From the NCBI GenBank assembly GCA_037127315.1, contig JBBBDQ010001028.1:3822501-3886500 (forward strand): a stretch of DNA of 64,000 nucleotides, written 5' to 3'. A program made the position numbers and the translations under genes. Shown here in pieces: positions 56,069-64,000 of this stretch. The notes below the pieces were generated by a model. That model was not told the DNA's origin. It searched no databases and was given only the letters and a program-made list of their open reading frames with translations. This stretch comes from Ascarosepion bandense. Lineage: Eukaryota > Mollusca > Cephalopoda > Sepiida > Sepiidae. Position 1 is the stretch's first letter. Each line of letters starts with the position of its first letter.

Positions 56069-57830
56069 ATTACAGACATTTGAGTACGTTGTTGGAAATA
56101 TCGAAATTGATTGTATTCAAACCAGGTTTAAATTGTTTAATGTAGAGTGCTTCGAGGATTTTTAGTTTCTGCTTATTATTTTCTTGTTTGAGTATGTACG
56201 TGTTATCAACAAGCGTTTTTCTCAGAAGTGTGCGTTGATAACCGTGTTGTTCTAAATGACGGAATATATTTGAATTTTTATTTAAGTGCAACGTCAGACG
56301 CCGTGAGAGCGAATTTGTGGTGTGGCCGATGTAGATATTATTGAGGTTGTTAGAGATACATTCTCTAAATGGACATATGAATTTATATACTACATTGGTT
56401 TTTTGCAAATCACTAACGGTGGGGGAAGAGTCGTTGCGGACAAATGAATTAGATGTAGTGGATTTAGTGTAATATATAATGAACTTAATTCTTTTGTTAG
56501 AGTCTGTCGGAGAAATATTAGTATTTATGAGTTTTTTTTAGGATGTTTTCATCTAGTTGGTAGTTGGAGTGCATCTGGCTACGGTATAAGAGAGTGATAT
56601 GTTTAGGATTGGTTGGGTTAGTATCATGTGTTGTTTTTTCCATGTTAAGCTTTTTAAGAAAGTAATGTATTTGTTCATCAACTATGTAGTTGGGAAAATT
56701 ATTATTGATGAGTGTCTGTTTTATGTTTTTTAGTTCACTGTAGAAGATCTGATTTGTAGATGAATTGACTTTTGAACGGTATAATAGATTTTTTATAATG
56801 GCTATTTTGTAATAGTGGGGGCATTCACTAATATAATTGAGTGTGGAGGGATTTTTATTAGTGGGTTTTTGATACGGTGAGATAGTAAATTTATTGTTGT
56901 CAGTGTTAATTAATATATCAAGAAAAGGAATTTTGTTATCTTTGCTAAGTTCATAAGTAAATTTTAAAACTGAGTTATTTTGAAACTGTTTTTGAAGTTG
57001 TAAGATTTCATCAGTATTTTAATTGATAGTAGGATATCATCAACATATCATAGATATATTGATGGTTTTGTAAATTTTGCAAATGTAGTATTTTCAAGGT
57101 TAGACATGTAGAAATTACTAAAAATCGGACCAAGCACTGAACCCATGGAGACTCCGTCACGTTGTATATATATAGTGTTGTTTGGATCAACAAAAGGCAC
57201 TTCAGTAGTACAAGCTAGTAGAATTTTTCTTAGGATGTTGGGATTAATTTTGAGTGGGGGTAATGAAGGATTACTGTAAACATTTCTTATAATTATATCA
57301 ATAGTTTCACTGACGGGTACATTAGTAAAAAGGTTTTCCACATCAAGTGAAGCTATGATTTCATTATTAGGTTTTTCACTCTTGAGGATTTGGATTGCCT
57401 CTAGGGTTGACTTTATGCTGTATTTACTCGGAAGGTAGGGTGTGATAAGCTGGTTAATATGTTTCGTTAACTGGTATACAGGAGTAGGAATTTGGGATAT
57501 GATAGGGCGGAGAGGATAGTTAGGTTTATGAGTTTTTATGGTTCCGTATATGTAACCAGGTTTATAGTCACCAATAATTTTAGGGAGTTTTAAGGAATTC
57601 TGATCAGCGTTGTTGGCACTAATGAGTTTATTAAGTTTAGATTTTAGTTGGTGTGTCGGGTTTTTGTTAATTTTTTTAAAATTTTGTGTGGTCATGGAGT
57701 ATGTGGTTGAGTTTTGTGTTGTAATCTGATTTGTTAAGTACAACAAAGATGTTAGCCTTGTCAGCTTTTTTTACAATTATGTGAAGGTGGTTGCGTAGTT
57801 CGTGCGCGGCACTTTTTATATATATATACG
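56069..57830 (-). pseudogene. Penelope-like element, RT plus GIY-YIG, nearly complete
   Basis: From 57830 downward the minus strand reads NHLHIIVKKADKANIFVVLN (RT N-terminal block), YIYGTIKTHKPNYPLRPIIS, IIASLDVENLFTNVPVSETI (motif A), RDGVSMGSVLGPIFSNFYMS, then, after a one-base shift, YVDDILLSIK (motif C, YVDD at 57036-57047), FTYELSKDNKIPFLDILINT, further RT-linker sequence, and after a shift in an A-run near 56535, NVVYKFICPF and NNIYIGHTTNSLSRRLTLHL (GIY-YIG nuclease, about 56290-56400), ending at 56070. Catalytic residues of both domains are present; at least three frameshifts separate the parts. The extreme 5' end is missing at a TA tract (57820). Penelope elements use this nuclease with the RT for target-primed insertion. 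Confidence 0.88.
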
Positions 57831-57934
57831 TAATCTAATCTAATGTTTGTCCCCTTCAATTTTCCCTCCTGTTACAATCACGGAAAGAGTGACAATTACT
57901 ATTTTATTTTTTGCAATAATTATGTTGTTCAGTT

Positions 57935-57937
<3 letters not shown>

Positions 57938-57970
<33 letters not shown>

Positions 57971-57972
57971 TC

Positions 57973-58024
<52 letters not shown>
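57938..58024. repeat. (AT)n tracts
   Basis: AT tracts at 57938-57967 and 57979-58024 at the truncated 5' side of the Penelope copy. Confidence 0.97.
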
Positions 58025-58027
<3 letters not shown>

Positions 58028-58499
58028 TCCTTATTATAGTGAAGATCGTTGTTATTTTCTGTATATATATATATTTCCCTCCTGTCTCGCTCAGTGTTTT
58101 GAATTATTTTTTCCTATGTCTTAATGTAAGATACTCACTAGTAGGTACATCAATACATATGTTGCCATCATTTTAGGAGGTATATAGATAGAAACATTTT
58201 GCCGTTATTTTTATGTCACGGGCCCACGGACGATTTAATTAATTTTTATTGTGTTCTTCCAGCATCCTAACGTTTTCCCGTTTTGTAAGAGTTAAGGAAT
58301 ATAAAAGTTGTCCATAATCCTATTGTCGTGAGCACTTTTGTCTACTTCTATAGCCATTTTCAAGGTGTTTTGTCCATGGTATAGCTATTTTCCCTTGTGT
58401 TCACCATTATATAGTCATTCAGTTCTGTGTGATTTTGTAGAAGAGTGTTTGTTTCTGGCAGTCACGTACACCACTTGGCTCGAGTTGGCTTGACCATCA
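58025..58499. other. Unassigned DNA
   Basis: Could be the 3' UTR of the decayed Penelope copy that follows, but no motif is visible. Confidence 0.35.
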
Positions 58500-59110
58500 T
58501 TTCTATTTTTAGAAAACCTCAAAACGCCATCTTTACTTCTAAATGAGTTTAATGGCAGAGGAAACATATTAGATACCTAAGTCGTTAACGGCAGTGTAAT
58601 GTTAAAAGAATTTTTCTGCTATTGACCATACTTTTTGTTAGTGATTCTTTTAAATCAGGGGTTATAAATTGTTTTTAATGGCACTTTGATCAGAAAAGTG
58701 ACATGTAAGGCGTCTTATCAAAGAAGTGTTAGTGTATCCGATATTTTTGGCAAGAAACACATTCTTGTAAGAGGAATTGCAAATGATACACAATATTGGT
58801 TATCACGGGTTTAGATTTTCTGGTGTTATTTTGGTTAATAACAACAAAGTTTGTTATGTTTCATTTATTATAAACCTTTCCTGTTTCTCGGAAATTACAT
58901 TAGAAATAATAATTTTTCGTATAGTGAATTCGTTCTGCTTGTAATAATTGAGCATTTGGTTGCAGTAAAATATGTTGATGCTTTGTTGTTTTTTATTACT
59001 GTTGTCGTGTATTTTTGTAAGAATACTTTTATTCATTTATCATTGATGTAGCTGTGAAAATTATTGTTGATCAATGTTTGTTTTATGTGTTTCAGTTTGC
59101 TTAGAAATAT
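58500..59110 (-). pseudogene. Decayed Penelope-like C-terminus
   Basis: The minus strand reads YKNVFLAKNIGYTNTSLIRR and LTCHFSDQSAIKNN (58660-58760), parallel to NNIYIGHTTNSLSRRLTLHL in the copy at 56069. 59040-59100 matches the linker block of that copy (AAAATTATTGTTGATCAATG on the plus strand). Frequent stops. Confidence 0.6.
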
Positions 59111-59140
59111 TTTTACCTATTTCGCTCTTCCCCCTCTCGT

Positions 59141-59965
<825 letters not shown>

Positions 59966-59969
59966 CAAT

Positions 59970-60056
59970 TTATATCACCTGAAGAAGTGATATAAAACAG
60001 CCGAAACGTCATGAATATAAAAAATATAGATGTGGACAACAATCAGAACAACATAA
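59970..60056 (+). repeat. Hairpin plus CCGAAACGTC motif, dispersed
   Basis: TTATATCAC and GTGATATAA (59970-59978 and 59987-59995) form a 9-bp stem around CTGAAGAA, followed by CCGAAACGTC (60001-60010) and GATGTGGACAACAATCAGAA. The second part recurs on the minus strand at 826-912 and 62664-62752 (CGAAACGTCGTT.., GATGAGGACAACAATCCGAA). Confidence 0.5.
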
Positions 60057-60171
60057 ATAGTGTAATTATTGGCTTCTCATATTTTGAATATCGACTTTTT
60101 CTTAATAAGTTATTTAAGTTATTATATTCTTTTCTGAGTTGCGTGTTCAGCTTGCCTGTAGTATGTTTCAG

Positions 60172-60290
60172 CTTACAATGATATATCGCTGAAAATACGG
60201 GTGTTTCTTTGACCACCGAAGTTAAATGGTGTCGAGCCCTATCAGTATTTATGCAAGGGACCGCTTGGGAAAACCGGTTTTCTGTAACCT
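60172..60290 (+). pseudogene. 5S rRNA pseudogene, full length
   Basis: About 119 nt covering the whole 5S rRNA: ATATATCGCTGAAAATACGG, CACCGAAGTTAAATGGTGTC, GAGCCC, TCAGTATTTATGCAAGGGAC and CGCTTGGGAAAACCGG..TTCTGTAACCT. Many substitutions, so probably a retropseudogene or a 5S SINE remnant. No tRNA-like head follows it. Confidence 0.75.
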
Positions 60291-61330
60291 AAATCCGATG
60301 TATGTTTCAGTTTGAAATTATTTACTAATGATTAGTAAACTGTTAAAAACAGTCCTGAACACCAGCTTCCATATGTGACATTCTTAATCTGTAAATTAAT
60401 CTTAATCTGTATTTCTTAATCTGTAACTTAATCTGTAACTTTGTCGTAATTCTGAAGCAATCTACTTTCCATCTCGTGTCAGTTAATTTTCTTTATTCTA
60501 TTTGACTATGCGTTGCTTGTATTATACTTGCACTGAACCAGAAACTATGGCTTTTCTCCACGATTACCATGAAGTCAGATAATGCTCTAACCAATGCGTT
60601 AATCCACGAGGTCACGTGACTCTTGGACATTCCAGTGGTGACAATCTGGAACCTGAACTGTATACTCAAGTGGTGTAACGTTTCAGAGTCCATTCCTTCT
60701 ATTCAACATACTGATGCTAGATATCTTCTAAAAGGAAAAAAGAAAATGGCAGGAGAATACAGCAACCAAAACCCCGTGAATATAACACCCAAGATGAACA
60801 TTTTGGTCTGAATAGAAAAGTAGGTGATCTGTAAATTAATTAATATGAACCACTGCCTATGCAATGCAAGTCGTCATAGCTATAGATACCAAACCACAAT
60901 CCACATATTTTTCACATTATTAATGTTGGAATTCAGGTTAGATTTCGCTTCTATGATAAATTAAATCAAAATGCACATGCCTGGCTTTATTTTTTATATT
61001 TTTGTTTTGTTTGTTTGTTTTAGTGGGGTGGCTTTTCCTCTTCGAACATTTTCCGAAATACATATTAACTATTATTCTTTACGAAAAAATTATTTGAAGA
61101 GGAGGACAAAATGCTTCCGGAACATCGTGAATAGTAAAAGATAAATTCAAAATTCATCTCTTTTTAATCTGAAATAAAATTTCTTATAATTAAAAAAAAA
61201 ACACTGATTTATTCTCTTACCAGATCATGTTCTATCACTTTCCATCTATCCATTCATATATCTATCTATCCGTTCATTGCTTTTCCGACTCACTCTTGGC
61301 CGCGAGAATGGTAACAACAACAACAACTTC
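60291..61330. other. Unassigned; trace of a tRNA-like SINE
   Basis: At 60510-60620 the minus strand reads TGGATTAACGCATTGGTTAG then GAGC and, further on, GGTTCAGTGC, resembling tRNA A and B boxes. 60385-60445 has a short tandem of CTTAATCTGTAA. Nothing else. Confidence 0.35.
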
Positions 61331-61334
61331 TTTA

Positions 61335-61785
61335 GTCAATCATGCTTTAAATTCTTGACACTCTTTTCCTTCCTACTTTTCTCCTTTCCTTTCTTTTATT
61401 CTGTTTTCTACCTTTTCTTCTTGCCTTATTTCTTCCTTTTTATTTTTTCGTCCCTTCTTTTTTTTTTTACTCATTCTTATCATTTTTATTCATTCTTTGT
61501 TTCCTTTGTTATCATTAATTTTTCACTATAATTTTTTCATTTTTACTTATTTTCATTTTTCTTTCCTTATTCTTCTCTTTTTTGTTTTCTTTTCCGTTAT
61601 TTATCTGCATTTATATCTTATATCTTTCTTTTTTTCACTTTTTGTCTTCCCTTATTTTTTCTCTTTCCTTTTTTCTTTTGTTCTTTTCTGTTGTTGTATT
61701 CGATCATTTCTCTTCTGTCATTTTTTTTACTTCTTTTCTATGTCTATTCCGTCTCTATTTGCTTTCAAACACTTTCTTCTCCTGT
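61335..61785. repeat. Pyrimidine-rich tract
   Basis: Plus strand dominated by T and C (TTTC, CTTTTT). The 166-codon frame across it is compositional. Confidence 0.85.
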
Positions 61786-63639
61786 GTTATTGTCAGAGTG
61801 AATTCATCTCAATTCATTTTTCCTTTCACTACTTCAACTACACAACAGTTTGTAAGGTCACGCACATTTCAGGCAATGACCGAGCTGCGATAATTTTCAA
61901 TGAACATTTTTTCATTCTCGTCTGCTACCATGAAAATTTCTCGCCTGAATACACGGGTGACGCGGCCATTATTGTAACTAATCATAATATTATATAGAGA
62001 CATGGCATTATGTTAGAAACATATTCAAGTCTGAAGAAGGTTATGAATTTTTCAAATAAGTTAATGTTTTCTATAAAAAAAAAGGTTAGCGATTTCAAAT
62101 ACTTACATTCCTTATATGTTTTTAAGATGTAAATATATGAATAGCCGATTAAATGTCCTCCCAAACAGCCTAATCGTAAACAATAAACGTTTGAATATCA
62201 AAAAAAGAAGAAAAAAATTAATTTTCTTATTATATCTTTGTACTAAAATTTAACAATTATTTATATACATATGTGTTTGGCTTCTAGCATAAGTGAGAAT
62301 GAGTGCAGCAGATTTTTGCCCCAACTGTACAGGTGGCTAGGATATAAATTAGTTTGAACAAGTGTTCAGTCACTTAATTTCTTCTCTAACATTTTGGCAT
62401 GCCGATGACGAACATATTTATAAAGATCGATGAACAGGAAAGAGTGAGAGAGAAAGTAAGAGAGAGAATAGAATTGAATCTATGATTTTTCTAAACGTGA
62501 ATTGCAGCCAATTATATTTGTATTAATTTTCTCAGGGAAGGCGGGAATGCATCTCTTCTCCACGACGATTCTAAATGCAAAACCTCAAGAATGTAAAACG
62601 AAACCACTTTACTATCTGACTCTGTTATTATTCATATTTACCAGTGATAAATAAAAAGGGTTTTTTATACTATTTACATTGTTTAGGACTGTTGTTCTCA
62701 TCTTTATTGTCATATCGACGACGTTTTGGCCGTTACAAACACTAGTCTTCTGTAGGCGATATCAACTGAAATTTTTTAGTTACATTTATCTAGTTCTACG
62801 TGCCTCTTTTTTCTCTAGATATTTCAGTTTTAGTTATTTCCCTTTAGTAATATTAGTAACTCACAGCTCTTTGGTTCAAGTCACTAGATTTTTTATCTTC
62901 TAAGCCACATGTCCTTGTTTTTCTGTTTCTATATCTGTGCTGGATTTGCTCATTCTTCGCTTTCAAGCCTTTTCCAATTATTTTCCATTCTACACATGTT
63001 GCCACACAGACGCAATGTTGCAAACCTATTACTACTCGGTTGGTATTTCTATATAAAATGATCACGTGAGTACCATTCCTTGGTTTTACCAGTTTCGGCC
63101 ATAACAGCTAGGGAATGCTATGTGAGTCGACTCTCCTTCACTTTCACTACGTTCCAAATAAAAGAAGAAAGTTGTTATTTTTTTTTGTTTCGTAAACTGC
63201 TGCTGTGTAGAACGGAACTATCCTCAAGAGAAATATATGTTATTGTTCTTTTGTCACTGTGAGTAATTCTAGATTGAGCGTTGATGAAAAAAATGCTTTT
63301 CGGCTTTGATAAAATTGTAGAGAGGACACGAATCTATTTAAAGCAATAATTTTCTTTTTACATTTTATTTTAACATCACAAACAAACATTTGGATACAAA
63401 CATCCGCATTTAGAAACTTTTATTAAGTTAACCTTAAGTAGTAAAGTATATCGTTATATATATTCAGTGTTTTTAACAATGATGGCTGTCGCAATAAAGA
63501 TGACTGTGATCACTAGAGACTTGCTGTCGTCTTACTTTTAGTCGCCTCAAAACTGGCTTCACCTGTCCCAGTTAAGGGGTTTGGGATAAGTTCAGTTCCA
63601 ACCCCATAGTGGCGTAAATGATAGTTTGCCATTTTAAAT
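61786..63639. other. Unassigned DNA
   Basis: Only the short dispersed motif at 62664-62752 (minus) is recognisable. No gene. Confidence 0.4.
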
Positions 63640-64000
63640 CTTCCTTCCTTGATTATATTGCTGCTATATCTAGACTCAGTTTTCAATTACAAACCTTGAC
63701 AGACTTCAGAATTGTTTATGCGACTTTGTCAGAGAGTGCTTATTTTCTCATCTGCAACCTCTTTCTCCACAAAAGCAAGTTCGGATACCTATCCCTAATC
63801 TATCGCTATTTCCATAGCAAATGTTCAAATGAGCTCCATTCTTTAGTTCTGTCAAATTATATCTTTTACAACTAGAACGTCATACCATTTTCACGGTGTC
63901 GAATCATCCTTGTTTCCACCATACTCTAAAAGTAAAGAGAAAGTTCCACTCAGACAATGTTTTACTAAGAACTGCTACTTTATGAAAAAAGCGTCCTGTA
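63640..64000 (+). pseudogene. APE-type LINE C-terminal fragment, runs off the window
   Basis: The plus strand reads LIYRYFHSKCSNELHSLVLS, like YYKYFHGFCSDELRSLVPP at 39700, followed after stops by a KVPLRQCFTKNCYFMKKAS-like block where the family has the SFFxRTSRLWN region. Continues beyond 64000. Confidence 0.55.

Noticed and set aside
59979..60010. CTGAAGA followed by CCGAAAC, hammerhead-like
   Set aside because: CTGAAGA lies in the loop of a simple 9-bp hairpin, so stems I and II cannot form.
61497..61997. 166-codon frame, longest uninterrupted frame in its area
   Set aside because: Most of it is a T/C-rich tract giving Phe, Leu and Ser; no domain and no codon signal.

Overview
This window looks like repeat-dominated intergenic DNA from an animal nucleus. 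It is AT-rich, full of long di-, tri- and tetranucleotide microsatellites, and packed with decayed non-LTR retrotransposons, Penelope-like elements, Tc1/mariner transposons and tRNA- or 5S-derived SINEs. I found no convincing host protein-coding gene. The mixture (restriction-like-endonuclease LINEs with AAT tails, RTE-like LINEs, Penelope elements of two types, many SINEs, compound CT/AT/GT microsatellites) resembles what I know of cephalopod molluscs, probably an octopus. That assignment is an inference from repeat style, not proof.

Layout. 0-7 kb: a possible TIR element (739-1815), microsatellites and three minus-strand copies of a tRNA-like SINE (family A). 7-9 kb: minus-strand LINE 3' ends of the restriction-like-endonuclease type, each ending in a TTA/AAT tract, one carrying a 148-bp hairpin. 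9.5-12.8 kb: more family A SINEs, two of them with 5S rRNA-like sequence fused in front of the tRNA-like head, one copy of an unclassified repeat (family D), and 0.9 kb of almost pure pyrimidine. 15.6-18.9 kb: another cluster of the same LINE, split at 16001 by a 1,393-bp insertion with a 5-bp target duplication. 20-22 kb: a mariner-like element nested in family D, then a Penelope GIY-YIG fragment. 23-34 kb: minisatellite, family D, hairpin repeat, LINE and RTE remnants, and a SINE (family B) whose 3' part carries a hammerhead-ribozyme-like motif. 35.8-36.6 kb: mariner remnant. 37.4-40.1 kb: an RTE-like LINE (minus) abutting head-to-head a longer APE-type LINE (plus). 44-46.5 kb: second hammerhead-like SINE, a 40-bp minisatellite, and two copies of SINE family C. 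46.8-49.6 kb: Penelope fragments, one split by an 841-bp fold-back element flanked by TTAA. 50.6-52.6 kb: LINE 3' ends, a DDE transposase remnant and its short TIR derivative. 53.7-55.3 kb: RTE-like LINE. 55.6-59.1 kb: a Penelope cluster including one copy that is nearly complete apart from frameshifts. 60-64 kb: 5S-like pseudogene, pyrimidine tract and a LINE C-terminal remnant running off the edge.

The window records nested transposition. In three places an insertion can be removed by eye to join the older element again: 48305-49145 (TTAA), 16001-17393 (ATTAG) and 20415-21249 (TA). The first two restore an open, family-typical reading frame. The most interesting signals are the TTAA fold-back element and its relative at 16 kb, the hammerhead-like SINE, and the 5S-tRNA composite SINE. 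All coding calls are remnants; every one has stops, frameshifts or truncations.
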